Positions 16,515 to 26,038 are shown, counted from the stretch's first letter. The stretch is 64,000 bases of DNA from DAOTXS01 sp034433515 (GCA_034433515.1 DAOUAL010000004.1:1-64000); one strand, 5' to 3'. Program-made: numbers and translations. Notes: generated from the sequence alone by a model not told the origin.

Positions 16515-18808
16515 ATGGACTCGTTACCACGCCTGGAAGAATCAAATTCATTTGGCGACTGGTTACGCCGCCGCCGTAAGGCACTCGATTGGACGCAAGC
16601 CGAACTTGCGCACCGTGGAATTGCGCCACCGCGACGATTCGCAAAATCGAAGCGGACGAACGCAAACCCTCACGTGAACTAGCACTCGCACTGGCGGAGC
16701 AACTGGGTGTCCCTGCCGATCAGCGCGAGGCATTTCTGCAATCGGCACGCCGCGCCGTCTCGCCCGAACACCTGACCCTTGATTGGCGCGCCCACCGCAC
16801 AACACCGAGCAACTTGCCCACGCCCCTCACCTCGCTCATCAATCGCGTCCGCGATATAGACACTGTTACAGAAATCCTGCTGCGTAAGAATGTCCGCCTG
16901 CTCACCCTCATCGGTCCGCCGGGCATCGGCAAAACGCGACTCTGCTTGCAAGTCGCAGAAAACGTTCTCGCGCATTTCTCCGCTGGCGTGTGGTTTGTTG
17001 ATCTCGCGTCGGTGAGCGATGCATCGCTTGTTCTGCCGGTCATCGCGCACACACTGGGTAGCGCGGAATCGGGCGAGGTCTCGCCCGCGCAACAACTCAT
17101 CGCGCGACTCGAAAGCCAACACGCTTTACTCGTGCTCGATAATTTCGAGCAAGTGATAGATGCCGCATATCAAGTAACCGATTTGTTGAAAGCGTGCAAA
17201 GGGTTGAAGGTATTGGTCACCAGTCGCGTGCCCTTGCGCGTGTACGGCGAACACGAGTACGCGGTATCGGGAATGTCGCTGCCACCCCGCGAGGCTACCC
17301 CGAACCAGTTGGTCGAGTCGGAAGCGGTACAATTGTTTCTGGCACGCGTGCACGAACACCAACCCGGTTTTGCGATTACCCCTGCCAACGCTGCACACAT
17401 CGCTAAGGTGTGTGTGCGCCTCGATGGTGTGCCGCTCGCTCTCGAACTTGCTGCCGCTTCATTGCGTCGAATGTCGCTCGCCCAACTCGTTACCGCGCTC
17501 AATGCTGACCAATGGTTGCCCGCGCTGCGTGCCTCCGCACGCGATTTGCCACCGCGTCAGCAAACGCTTTACAACGCAATCGCGTGGAGTTATAGTTTGC
17601 TCGATGCGCCACGGCAAACAGTTTTCCGGCAACTGGGGGTATTCGCCGGCGGATTCGATGCCCAAGCCGCAAGCACGATTTGCGCGGCAGACGCATCCAC
17701 GCTCGCCACGCTCACCGATCACAGTCTGCTGGCGCGCGAACCGGCACGCTGGCGGATGCTCGAAATGATTCGCGAGTTTGCGTTAGAGCAGATGAACGCA
17801 AACGAACGCGTAGTCATCGAGCAGCGTCACGCGCGCTACTTTGCTGATCGTTTGCCCACCGCCTCCGCCGATGCGCTTGAACGCGATCACGATAATTATC
17901 GTGCGGCGTTGCGGTGGGCAATTCAGCAACGCGATGGATTACTTGCCGTAACGATGTGCACACAATTGTCCGACTTTTGGGAGACGCGTGGCTATTTGCG
18001 TGAAGGACTGGGACTGGCGCGCCAAGTTCTGGGGATTGCCGGGAATGTGGAGCTCCGTTTACGGATGGGCTTGCTGAGCAACGCTGCTCATCTAGCGTGG
18101 AATCGCCACGAGTTTGATGCCGCACTCGAATTGGCCGAGCAAGCCATTGCCCTCGCGCGCACGAACGCAGTGGAAAAACTAGCCGGCGCGCTAAATGTGC
18201 TGGGACGAATTTTTACCGAGCAAGGCGAGTATGCCCGCGCAGAGCAAACCTTGCGCGAGAGCGTGTCGCTGGCTGAATCGCAGCGCGACCAGTTTACTAG
18301 TGCGGTGGCGTGGGCACTCCTCGGCGAGGTTGCGCTGGCATGCGGTAAATTGGACGATGCCTTTGCTTTATCCACGCGCGCCTTGTCGCTTATGGCAGAA
18401 CGCCCAGATCGCTTTACGGCGATGACGCACACGAATCTCGCCGAAATAGCGTTAGCGCATGACGATGACACCACCGCACACGATGAATTACGCTTGGCAT
18501 TGCCACTGGTTCATCTGCACGTTCGCCGCGAGTTTTGTTTTCTGGCAACACTCGCGGGCTGGCTGATCACCTCGTCGCACGCACGTAGAGACGATGTGCA
18601 ACACGGCGTCGAATTATTCGGCGCGATTGAGCAACACATCGAACGAACCGGCCTGCCGCTCTCGGCGATGTACCGTACGCTGAACGCAACGCGCGCGCAG
18701 ATTGCTCAACGACGATTGACGGCACGCGAGTGGCAAGACGCGTGGAACACTGGAAAAAGTTGGACGCGCGAGCAAGTCGCATCAAAAGTGGAAATGTGGT
18801 TGAAATGA
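16515..18808 (+). CDS. HTH - NB-ARC ATPase - TPR transcriptional regulator with a frameshift in the HTH
   Basis: A STAND-type regulator of about 764 residues. From ATG 16515 the frame reads FGDWLRRRRKALDWTQAELAHR, the first half of an XRE/HTH domain. The second half (CATATIRKIEADERKPSREL) is in another frame from about 16620 and continues to 18808. Restoring one base between about 16612 and 16622 gives a domain of exactly canonical length, so one base is missing in the gene or in the assembly. The ATPase part has Walker A LIGPPGIGKTRL, Walker B ALLVLDNFEQV, TSRVPL and GVPLALELAAA. The C-terminal third holds TPR-like repeats for sensing. If the shift is real, translation from TTG 16589 would give a protein without a complete HTH. 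Confidence 0.8.
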
Positions 18809-18816
18809 TTTGTCAA

Positions 18817-18859
18817 GAAGAAAGAGAGGCGGGTCAGAATGGCTCGCCTCTCTTTCTTC
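18817..18859. terminator. Bidirectional terminator hairpin
   Basis: A perfect 15-bp stem (GAAGAAAGAGAGGCG, 18817-18831, with its complement at 18845-18859) and a 13-nt loop lie between converging genes. The pyrimidine-rich right arm CTCTCTTTCTTCC (and the same in the other direction) fits termination on both strands. Confidence 0.8.
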
Positions 18860-18873
18860 CGGGATTGCTATGG

Positions 18874-20922
18874 CTACAAACTCTCCGCCACCAACTCGGC
18901 AATGTCTTTGCGCGCAATCTTTTCGTCCACGCTCAACGCTTTGGCGCCATCATCGAGCATCGTCATGCAGAATGGACAAGCGGACGCGACGGTGTTGGCG
19001 TTGACCGCAATCACATCTTCCATGCGTTTGTTGTTGATGCGCGTGCCAGTGTTTTCTTCCAGCCACATTCGTCCGCCACCGCCACCGCAACACAAGCCAT
19101 TGGCACGTGAGCGTTGCATCTCGATGACGTTCGCACCAAACGATTTCAGAATCGCACGCTGGGGATCATAGATATTGTTGTAACGACCGAGATAGCACGA
19201 ATCGTGATAGGTAATCGTTGCATCGTTTTTTCGTTTTATCGTTATTCGTTTGTTCACTAGCAATTCGTTGATGAGTTGCGTGTGATGCACCACCTCGAAC
19301 TTGCCATCGAATTGCGGGTACTCGTTCTTGAGCGTGTTAAAGCAGTGCGGACAGGTTGTGACGATGCGTTTGAATTTGTACTGCTTGAGCGCTTCGACGA
19401 TTTCCATCGTCGCCATCTGATACAAGTATTCATTCCCCAGTCGCCGTGCCGATTCGCAGTTACAGCGTTCTTCTTGCATCACGGCAAATTTCAACCCGGC
19501 GGCTTGCATAATCTTGACGAACGCTTGAGAAATCTTTTGTGCACGCGCATCGTACGCGCCAGCGCAACCCACCCAGAACAACACATCGTATTCCTCGTCC
19601 GCCTCCGCAAACGGCACCCCAAGTCCTTGCATCCATTTATGCCGATCGGCTTTGGGCAAGCCATAGGGATTGCCTTGCCGCTCCATCGAGTTCATCGCGC
19701 TCGCACCAGAGGGTTGCACGGCTCCTTCGGACAACGTGAGATAACGCCGCAGGTCAATGATCGTCCCCAGTTGATCAATGGCGACCGGACATGCATTCAC
19801 GCAGCCCATACACGTTGTACAGTCCCACAACTCTTGCGCATCAATCACCTCGCCGTGAATCGCACCTTTGGTCTTTTTGTTCGACACCTCGAACATCTTG
19901 ACGATGATATTTTTCGGCGAAAGGGCTTTGCCGGTCATTGCCGCCGGGCAGGCATCCTGGCATCGCCCACAACGCGTGCATGCTTCAAAATCGAGCAATT
20001 GCTTCCACGTGAATTCTTCGAGTTTGCTGATGCCGAAGGTTTCTTGATTCTCAATGTCTTCGATCTTGGGAATCGCGCCAGCCGGTTCGAGTTTTCTAAA
20101 GAACGTGTTCACACTCGACACGACCAAATGGCCCAGTTTGGTGTAGGGGACGGCACCCGCCGCCACGAGCGCGACGAGCATATGGGTCACCCACGTGATC
20201 TGATGTGCCACGAGAAGTACACCTAGGTCAACGTGGGCAAGCCAGCGTGAGAGGGGCCAGCCGATGATGGAGCATGTGGTACAAAACGTGACGGGTTCGT
20301 GCAGTTGCGCCGCTTGGCTCGGTTGTGCGGCAAGGCGTAGTACTTCGATGAGGAATCCCGTCAGGACGATGAAGAAGAGCGAGGCGATGATCCACAAGTC
20401 TTCGCGGAAATATCGTTTGCCGGAGCGACCATCGAGGCGTTCGGGTTTGATGCCATAACGAATCACAAACGCAATCGCCAAACCGATCAGGGCAATCACG
20501 CCAAAAATATCGAGCACGACTTTGTAGAGTTCATAGAAGGCGCCCTGGAGCAGACGCCATTGGTTGGGATCAATGAGTGGACGCGTGATGTCAGCATCAA
20601 TCGTCGCCAGCGCCGTGCCAATAAACAAGACGATGATGCCCCACATAATCGCCGCGTGCATTACGCCAGCGGGTTGCAGATCGAGGATAACTTTTTGCGT
20701 CAGCACACCGTTCGTCAGCCACAGTTTGAGACGCGGCAGTAACGGTCGCCAATCAAACTTGCCTTTGCCTTGGCGAACAATTCGAAAACGTCGCCAATAG
20801 CCGTACACAAAAACCAGCGCGGCGATCAAGCCACCAAGGTACACCACCACTTGGAGCCAAAAGGGGATGTTCCAAAACGTCGGACGACAAACGAGACCGG
20901 GGGGACAAGGAAACTCTGGCAT
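18874..20922 (-). CDS. Membrane-bound heterodisulfide reductase-like Fe-S protein (HdrD/DsrK type with fused cytochrome b-like domain)
   Basis: A 682-residue redox protein. The first ~280 residues hold six or so membrane helices resembling the NarI/DsrM/HdrE cytochrome b fold, with His residues (MHAAIMW, VAHQITWVTHM) that could bind heme. Two [4Fe-4S] ferredoxin motifs follow (CTRCGRCQDACP near 314 and CTTCMGCVNACP near 371). Then come two CCG-type cysteine-rich domains: the first is altered (WVGCAG with ERCNCESARR), the second complete (CYLGRY with GLCCGGGGG). Such proteins pass electrons between the quinone pool and thiol/disulfide or cytoplasmic partners. It follows nuoI by 30 nt with a good AAGGAG site, so it is part of the complex I operon and may be a partner of that complex. 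Confidence 0.88.
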   Translation of the reverse strand: MPEFPCPPGLVCRPTFWNIPFWLQVVVYLGGLIAALVFVYGYWRRFRIVRQGKGKFDWRPLLPRLKLWLTNGVLTQKVILDLQPAGVMHAAIMWGIIVLFIGTALATIDADITRPLIDPNQWRLLQGAFYELYKVVLDIFGVIALIGLAIAFVIRYGIKPERLDGRSGKRYFREDLWIIASLFFIVLTGFLIEVLRLAAQPSQAAQLHEPVTFCTTCSIIGWPLSRWLAHVDLGVLLVAHQITWVTHMLVALVAAGAVPYTKLGHLVVSSVNTFFRKLEPAGAIPKIEDIENQETFGISKLEEFTWKQLLDFEACTRCGRCQDACPAAMTGKALSPKNIIVKMFEVSNKKTKGAIHGEVIDAQELWDCTTCMGCVNACPVAIDQLGTIIDLRRYLTLSEGAVQPSGASAMNSMERQGNPYGLPKADRHKWMQGLGVPFAEADEEYDVLFWVGCAGAYDARAQKISQAFVKIMQAAGLKFAVMQEERCNCESARRLGNEYLYQMATMEIVEALKQYKFKRIVTTCPHCFNTLKNEYPQFDGKFEVVHHTQLINELLVNKRITIKRKNDATITYHDSCYLGRYNNIYDPQRAILKSFGANVIEMQRSRANGLCCGGGGGRMWLEENTGTRINNKRMEDVIAVNANTVASACPFCMTMLDDGAKALSVDEKIARKDIAELVAESL

Positions 20923-20952
20923 CCGTCAACTCCTTTGTTGAAATTCCAGTAT

Positions 20953-21474
20953 TTAGTGTTCCACGCCACCTTTGACTGGTGGAATCGCGGAATACAATTG
21001 ACCCGGGTCTGGCATCGCGCGTGGCGTGCTCTTGTCCGGCGCAGGTGGCGGGACAAGTAATTGATCCTTGGTGATAATCGCACTGCGCCGATCATAGTAC
21101 GAGAGTTCGTAATTGTGTTCCAACACAATTGCGCCGGTGGGACACGCTTCTTCACAAAAGCCGCAAAAGATGCAACGAATCAAATTGATTTCGTAGCGCT
21201 TGGCATAGCGCTCGCCCGGCGAATAGCGTTCTGCATCGGTTTGCTCCGCTGGCTCGACATAGATCGCATCCGCCGGACATGCCGCTGCACACAACGAACA
21301 ACCAATACACTTTTCCAAACCGTTGTCGTGCCGCTTTAATTCATGGCGCCCGCGAAAGCGCGCGGCGACCGGTCTTTTCACTTCGGGATATTGAATGGTG
21401 GGACGCGGGGCGAACATTTCCCGCAATGTTACGGACATCCCTTTGAACAGGGCACCAATGTCTGGAAGAGCCAT
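20953..21474 (-). CDS. nuoI: NADH-quinone oxidoreductase subunit I (two [4Fe-4S] clusters)
   Basis: A 173-residue ferredoxin-like subunit that links the hydrophilic arm of complex I to the membrane part. Two full [4Fe-4S] motifs are present: CIGCSLCAAACPADAI and CIFCGFCEEACPTGAI. The N-terminus (GMSVTLREMFAPRPTIQYPE) and the phrase RFRGRHELKR match the NuoI family start. It lies between the HEPN gene (21 nt upstream) and the HdrD-like gene (30 nt downstream) and is therefore separated from nuoG by two toxin-antitoxin-like pairs. Confidence 0.95.
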   Translation of the reverse strand: MALPDIGALFKGMSVTLREMFAPRPTIQYPEVKRPVAARFRGRHELKRHDNGLEKCIGCSLCAAACPADAIYVEPAEQTDAERYSPGERYAKRYEINLIRCIFCGFCEEACPTGAIVLEHNYELSYYDRRSAIITKDQLLVPPPAPDKSTPRAMPDPGQLYSAIPPVKGGVEH

Positions 21475-21495
21475 ATCAAAAACCTCACCGCTAAA

Positions 21496-21888
21496 TCATT
21501 TTGTCTTGAGACCGAGCCGCGCGCGGACAAACGTGCGGACTTGTTTCATTGCCGCAACAGCATCACGCGCGTCTTGCTCCGTGGCTTTGAAACCAGGATA
21601 ACGCGCATCAACAGCGTACGGGAACAAAAGCGCCAGTGGCTCCGAGATCAGTTCAAAGTTGGGATCCACTTCCATACACAGAAACTTTAACCTGACAAGA
21701 TCGTGTATTTTGCGGAAACCGATGCAGTGCCGCACCAAGAATGCTTTGAGATACTTTTCCGCACATTGTTGTGCATGAAAACAGACAGTGTTGTATGCGG
21801 GATATTTTCTTTGGCGCAAGGCAACCTGCGCTTGACGGTAATCTTCTTCAGCGCGTTCAAGCCATTCTTCAAGTGGCTCGTCGCTCAT
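21496..21888 (-). CDS. HEPN-domain protein, copy 1 (putative toxin of an MNT/HEPN pair)
   Basis: A 130-residue all-helical HEPN protein. The signature FHAQQCAEKYLKAFLVRHC is at about residues 38-56, with EWLERAEEDYRQAQVAL before it and FRKIHDL after it. Family members are often RNases neutralised by a partner nucleotidyltransferase; the usual Rx4-6H motif is not clear here, so RNase activity is uncertain. The start at 21888 overlaps the partner gene by 20 nt. The copy at 22311-22703 is its paralogue. It is in the same direction as the nuo genes. Confidence 0.87.
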   Translation of the reverse strand: MSDEPLEEWLERAEEDYRQAQVALRQRKYPAYNTVCFHAQQCAEKYLKAFLVRHCIGFRKIHDLVRLKFLCMEVDPNFELISEPLALLFPYAVDARYPGFKATEQDARDAVAAMKQVRTFVRARLGLKTK

Positions 21889-22294
21889 AAAGCACTTTTC
21901 CCATACTGACGATTTCTTGAACAAAGAAATCCCCAATTGCCAAGCGATGTGCAATCTCTTCAGGTGTACGCACTAGGAGGTCCATCGGAAAAGTCTTTCC
22001 GTGTACTGCGCTAATTACCCGTGCCGTACGCTTGGCGGGGCGCTCGTCGCTCTCCATCACCACGAGCAAATCTACGTCACTATCCGCGTTCGGCTTGCCG
22101 TACGCATACGAACCAAACAGGATCACTTTTTCGGGATTGAATTCTTGGACGATTTTTTGCACGACCGCGTTAATCTGCTTACGCGTAACACGCCGCCAGC
22201 GCGGGCGCACGGACACCGCCTTGTATAATGCACGGCGTTCGCGCCCAGTCCGCGATCTTTGCTTGTTTGTCGGCGTGGAGGTTTTACGGGACAT
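21869..22294 (-). CDS. MNT-type nucleotidyltransferase, copy 1 (putative antitoxin)
   Basis: A 141-residue minimal nucleotidyltransferase. The motif GSYAYGKPNADSDVDLLVV carries GS followed by the two catalytic Asp residues (DVD); the Arg usual in GSxARG is Tyr here. MNT antitoxins of this kind can AMPylate the HEPN partner. The start at 22294 has a GAGG site 8 nt upstream; a longer frame to 22345 would overlap the second HEPN gene. The stretch coding for VVQKIVQEFNPEKVILFGSYAYGKP is almost identical in DNA to copy 2, while the ends differ. Confidence 0.87.
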   Translation of the reverse strand: MSRKTSTPTNKQRSRTGRERRALYKAVSVRPRWRRVTRKQINAVVQKIVQEFNPEKVILFGSYAYGKPNADSDVDLLVVMESDERPAKRTARVISAVHGKTFPMDLLVRTPEEIAHRLAIGDFFVQEIVSMGKVLYERRAT

Positions 22295-22310
22295 TAGCAA
22301 CCTCAGCAAG

Positions 22311-22703
22311 TCATCTGCTCGGCAACCCCAGCCGCGCACGGACAAACGCGCGCACCTGTTTCATTGCCGCAACTGCGGCATGTGCATCTTCTTTCGTCGC
22401 GTGGGCGCCGGGATAACGAATATCCACAGAGTAGGGATTCAGAATCATCAGTGCATCGAAAATCAACTTGAATGTTCCATCGACCTGCACACAAAGGCGG
22501 AGCAATTCATCAAGGTCATGAATGCGTCGGAACTCGATAGAGTGCCGCGTCAAGAATGCCTTCAAGTACTTTTCCGCACATTGCTGCGCATGGAAACACA
22601 CACCATCATACAAAGGATGTTTGCGCTGACGCATTCCCAGTTGTGCGTACTGAAAATCTTGCTCCGCTTTGTTGATCCAGTCTTGGAACGCTTCATCGAG
22701 CAT
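22311..22703 (-). CDS. HEPN-domain protein, copy 2
   Basis: A 130-residue paralogue of the HEPN protein at 21496-21888, with FHAQQCAEKYLKAFLTRHSIEFRRIHDL in the same place and the shared C-terminus RAFVRARLG. Between the conserved parts the two copies differ clearly, so the duplication is not very recent or selection has driven the copies apart. The start at 22703 overlaps the partner MNT gene by 11 nt; an upstream extension of the frame lies inside that gene and is rejected. Confidence 0.87.
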   Translation of the reverse strand: MLDEAFQDWINKAEQDFQYAQLGMRQRKHPLYDGVCFHAQQCAEKYLKAFLTRHSIEFRRIHDLDELLRLCVQVDGTFKLIFDALMILNPYSVDIRYPGAHATKEDAHAAVAAMKQVRAFVRARLGLPSR

Positions 22704-23106
22704 AGAGAACCCGACCACGCTCGATGATCTCCTTGATGAAGGAATCACCGATTGCCAAACGCTGCGCGAGTTCGTGGGGAGTCCGCACAATAATGTCCAT
22801 TGGAAAAGTCTTGCCGTGCACCGTACGATAGGCGCGGGTTGCACGCTGCGCCGGACGCTCGGTACTTTCTGCGACGATCAGCAAATCCACATCACTATCC
22901 ACACTCGGCTTGCCGTACGCATACGAACCGAACAGGATCACTTTTTCGGGATTGAATTCTTGGACGATTTTTTGCACGACCGCGTTGATTTGTCGGCGCG
23001 TAACGCGTTTGAACGCCGCACGCGCAGATGCGGTGCGATCTGTTGCGCGATGTTCGCGCACGCGACGCTTGGGCTTTTTCGTGCGAGTATGAACCGCTGC
23101 CGGCAT
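22693..23106 (-). CDS. MNT-type nucleotidyltransferase, copy 2
   Basis: A 137-residue minimal nucleotidyltransferase with GSYAYGKPSVDSDVDLLIV. The basic N-terminus (TRTKKPKRRVREHRATDR) is unlike that of copy 1 in sequence but similar in charge. The C-terminal RTPHELAQRLAIGDSFIKEI matches copy 1. It starts 1 nt after the nuoG stop, so it must be read from the complex I transcript. Partner: the HEPN protein encoded directly downstream. Confidence 0.87.
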   Translation of the reverse strand: MPAAVHTRTKKPKRRVREHRATDRTASARAAFKRVTRRQINAVVQKIVQEFNPEKVILFGSYAYGKPSVDSDVDLLIVAESTERPAQRATRAYRTVHGKTFPMDIIVRTPHELAQRLAIGDSFIKEIIERGRVLYAR

Positions 23107-23107
23107 T

Positions 23108-25801
23108 TCAAACCTTTTCGATCTTGACGTGCGCGCCCATTGGCAACGCTAGCGTGCCGTCCAAGTTATTTGGAATCAACACAACACCCGGCGGCACCTG
23201 CCCATCCACCTTGGCGTCCAACTCGATCACGCGTGAGTCGAACGTGACACGCACGCGCGCGCCGCTCTCGATGCCGATTTGCTCGGCATCCTGCGAATTG
23301 ATTTCGATGGCTGGCTTGGGCACACGCGGCTGAACAATCTGTGTTTTGCTCACCAGTGTCCCGCGATCATACAACGACCGTGCCACCACCAAAAACTTTC
23401 GTCCTTCGTCGTTCGTCATTGGTCGCGTCGGTTCATTCCACGCCAAATCGAACTTGACATTCGTGTCCCTTTCCGCCACGCTTGCCCACATCTTGCCACT
23501 CGAAATATTTTCCAACTCACCCATCGCAATGTCGGTTGGCTCATCGCTGGGGTTACCCTGCCCGTACGGCGGTCGCGGCATCTTGACGTTTTCGGCAAGC
23601 GCGGCGTACGTCATTCCTTTATAAAGTGGCACGGTCGTTGCAATTTCATCCATTACTTGAGAAGCAGTCGCATAGTTCCAGGTTTCAGGCTTCAAGTTGG
23701 AACCTGAAACTTGAGACTTTGAACCCGAAACCAAGCGTTTGGCGATTTGCGCGACGATCCACCAATCCGGCTTGGCTTGTCCCACCGGCTTGAGGGCGGC
23801 GCGAAACAATTGCACACGCCGTTCCGTGTTCGTGAACGTGCCATCGCGTTCTGCAAACGATTGCGCCGGCAAAACCACGTCGGCTTGCTTGGCGGTCTCG
23901 GTCAAGAACAAATCTTGCACGACGAGAAAATCCGGCTTGACAAAATTGCCCTCCGACGCCGGATCGCACGCCATCACGTACAACGCACGCACTTTGCCTG
24001 ATATCAGATCGTGCGCTCCCCAACCTTTCGCATCAATTTTTTGTCGCCCAACGCCGTGATCAGGCATCAAACCAAAATCTATCGCGCCGGTGGAATTGTT
24101 GTGCGGATACAAAGCAATCAAGCCATTGTTCTTGCGACCGACATGGCCGGTGATGAGCAACAACGTTGCGATGCCTGAGGCGATGGCGAGATCACATTGT
24201 TGTGCAAACATCATCTCACGCCCGTACAGAATTAGGAGATTAGGTGATTGGGCAATCGCGCGTGCGGCATCGCGAATTTTTTCCGGTTTGACGTGGCAAA
24301 TTTCTGCACAGCGTTCAACTGTGTACGGCTCAAGTGATTTTTTGAATTCGTCGAATTGGTTGACGCGGGCGGCGATGAATGCCTTATTTTCCAATCCTTC
24401 GTCAAGAATGGCGCGCACGAGACCCAGCAAGAAATACGCTTCGGCACCGTATCTGTACACCACCGCTTGCTTGGCATATTTCGCCAATTTGGTTAGCCGC
24501 CCATTCGCCACAATCAAATTGGCACCGTACCATTTTGCACTCTTGGTCAAACGCAAGCGAAGGACCGGTTGTTCTTCTTCCGGATCAGCACCCAGCACAA
24601 GCACCGTCGTGTTCTTGTCCAGCGCGCCGAGATTAGTATCCGTACCCGCGCCATACTTGAGTACCAAATCTTCATCCGCATTTGTCGCACTCCACCCAAC
24701 CCGATGATCAAGGTTGGGCGAACCGATCACCTCGCGGAACAATTTTTGGAACAAATACAAATCTTCGTTTGATGCGCGGTCGCCGCCCAAGCCACCCAAC
24801 GCCTGAGCACCATGTTGTTGTTTGATCTCGCCCAATCGTTTAGCAATGAGATCGAGCGCCTCGTTCCAAGTTGCCGGCTCAAGGTTGCCATCTTTGCGAA
24901 TCAATGGTTGCCTCAAGCGATCTGGCGCAGTTGTAAAATGATGCGCAAAGCGTCCTTTATCGCACAACCAAATTTCGTTGACGCTTTCGTTTTCGCGCGG
25001 GACGATGCGTTTGATTTGATGGTCGCGTTCGCCCATCAAAACGTTGCATCCCACCGAGCAATGCGCGCACACGCTCGGATAATCGCGCACTTCCCACACC
25101 CGCGCGCTCAAGCGAAAATCGCGCGAGGTGAGCGCACCGACCGGGCAAATATCAATCGTGTTGCCGCTAAACTTGGAATCGAAGGGCGGATCGGAGAACG
25201 AAACGATTTCGAGTCCGCGACCGCGCGCTTGGAAACCGAGCACGTGATCGTCGGCGATTTCGTCTTGGAACCGAACGCAACGCGAACATTGAATACAGCG
25301 TTCGCGATCGAGCATAATCAAATCGCCGAGCGGCACACGCTTTTCGTTGTGGAATTTCGATTCGACCGGGAAGCGCGATTGACCGGGACCGTACGCCATC
25401 GTCAAATTTTGGAGCGGACACTCGCCGCCCTTGTCGCAGATCGGACAATCGAGCGGATGCGAGGTCAGCAAAAATTCGATGATCGCGCGGCGCGCTTCTG
25501 CCACTTGCGGGGTATCGGTACGAATCGCCATTCCATCCGATACGACGGTGGTGCAAGCGGTTTGAAGTTTAGGCATCCAGGCAATTGCCGGTTTGCCCTC
25601 GGCATCCATTTCGATCTGTCCGTCTTTGCCGCGTTTCGGCGTCCCAACTTCAACCAGACACATCCGGCACATGCCGACGGGTTGCAACTTGGGATGATAG
25701 CAAAAGACCGGAATCTCGATGCCGACTTTTTTCGCGGCTTCGACGACGAGTGTGCCGTTGGGAACATCCACCACTTGATTGTCAATTGTAACTTTAGGCA
25801 T
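23108..25801 (-). CDS. nuoG: NADH-quinone oxidoreductase subunit G, with an in-frame repeat insertion
   Basis: An 897-residue Fe-S subunit of the complex I hydrophilic arm. The N-terminal [2Fe-2S] domain (CYHPKLQPVGMCRMCLVEV) is followed by the His-Cys [4Fe-4S] motif (HPLDCPICDKGGECPLQ), a double [4Fe-4S] domain (RERCIQCSRCVRF; NTIDICPVGALTSR), a CxxC..C cluster motif (CAHCSVGCN) and the molybdopterin-oxidoreductase-like core (from about 270). Around residues 688-708 lies RLVSGSKSQVSGSNLKPETW, encoded by a palindromic repeat of a type otherwise seen between genes (see finding). The DUF2283 gene precedes it by 30 nt. No good ribosome site is seen, but the start fits the family exactly. Confidence 0.95.
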   Translation of the reverse strand: MPKVTIDNQVVDVPNGTLVVEAAKKVGIEIPVFCYHPKLQPVGMCRMCLVEVGTPKRGKDGQIEMDAEGKPAIAWMPKLQTACTTVVSDGMAIRTDTPQVAEARRAIIEFLLTSHPLDCPICDKGGECPLQNLTMAYGPGQSRFPVESKFHNEKRVPLGDLIMLDRERCIQCSRCVRFQDEIADDHVLGFQARGRGLEIVSFSDPPFDSKFSGNTIDICPVGALTSRDFRLSARVWEVRDYPSVCAHCSVGCNVLMGERDHQIKRIVPRENESVNEIWLCDKGRFAHHFTTAPDRLRQPLIRKDGNLEPATWNEALDLIAKRLGEIKQQHGAQALGGLGGDRASNEDLYLFQKLFREVIGSPNLDHRVGWSATNADEDLVLKYGAGTDTNLGALDKNTTVLVLGADPEEEQPVLRLRLTKSAKWYGANLIVANGRLTKLAKYAKQAVVYRYGAEAYFLLGLVRAILDEGLENKAFIAARVNQFDEFKKSLEPYTVERCAEICHVKPEKIRDAARAIAQSPNLLILYGREMMFAQQCDLAIASGIATLLLITGHVGRKNNGLIALYPHNNSTGAIDFGLMPDHGVGRQKIDAKGWGAHDLISGKVRALYVMACDPASEGNFVKPDFLVVQDLFLTETAKQADVVLPAQSFAERDGTFTNTERRVQLFRAALKPVGQAKPDWWIVAQIAKRLVSGSKSQVSGSNLKPETWNYATASQVMDEIATTVPLYKGMTYAALAENVKMPRPPYGQGNPSDEPTDIAMGELENISSGKMWASVAERDTNVKFDLAWNEPTRPMTNDEGRKFLVVARSLYDRGTLVSKTQIVQPRVPKPAIEINSQDAEQIGIESGARVRVTFDSRVIELDAKVDGQVPPGVVLIPNNLDGTLALPMGAHVKIEKV
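23679..23733 (-). repeat. Palindromic repeat inserted in frame in nuoG
   Basis: GTTTCAGG (23682-23689) pairs with CCTGAAAC (23703-23710), and related words AAGTTTCAGGTTCC, TTGAAGCCTGAAACC and GGTTTCGGGTTC follow one another on the coding strand. The same word set (CCTTGAAACCTGAAAC, TTAAGGTTGCAGGTT) occurs in the leader of the herA gene near 50570-50612. Confidence 0.65.
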
Positions 25802-25831
25802 TTCGATAATTTCCGATTTCTGATTTATCCA

Positions 25832-26038
25832 TTATACCGGCGTTGGCGCAACTTGGTATTCGATGCGAGTTGGAAACGAGACGCGCTTTGAAGCGTCCAA
25901 GATTTCTAACGAGACAAGATTGCCGGCAGCATCATAATCCAAAATGACGCCCGGTTTTTCTTCATCGCTTTCCGTCACCGGCGTATCGGTAAAAATTACC
26001 GTCAACGTATCCGTTTCACGATCATAGATAACCTTCAT
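25832..26038 (-). CDS. DUF2283 family protein (putative antitoxin)
   Basis: A 68-residue protein beginning MKVIYDRETDTLTVIF and containing GVILDYDAAGNLVSLEILDAS, the hallmark of DUF2283. Members are usually encoded with DUF4258 proteins and are thought to form toxin-antitoxin-like pairs, with DUF2283 as antitoxin; this is a family-level proposal. The start overlaps the stop of the DUF4258 gene by 4 nt (26035-26038). The pair lies between nuoF and nuoG, on the same strand. Confidence 0.88.
   Translation of the reverse strand: MKVIYDRETDTLTVIFTDTPVTESDEEKPGVILDYDAAGNLVSLEILDASKRVSFPTRIEYQVAPTPV

Noticed and set aside
24812..25891. 359-codon open frame on the plus strand
   Set aside because: Antisense to the Fe-S part of nuoG and running into the DUF2283 gene; no motif.
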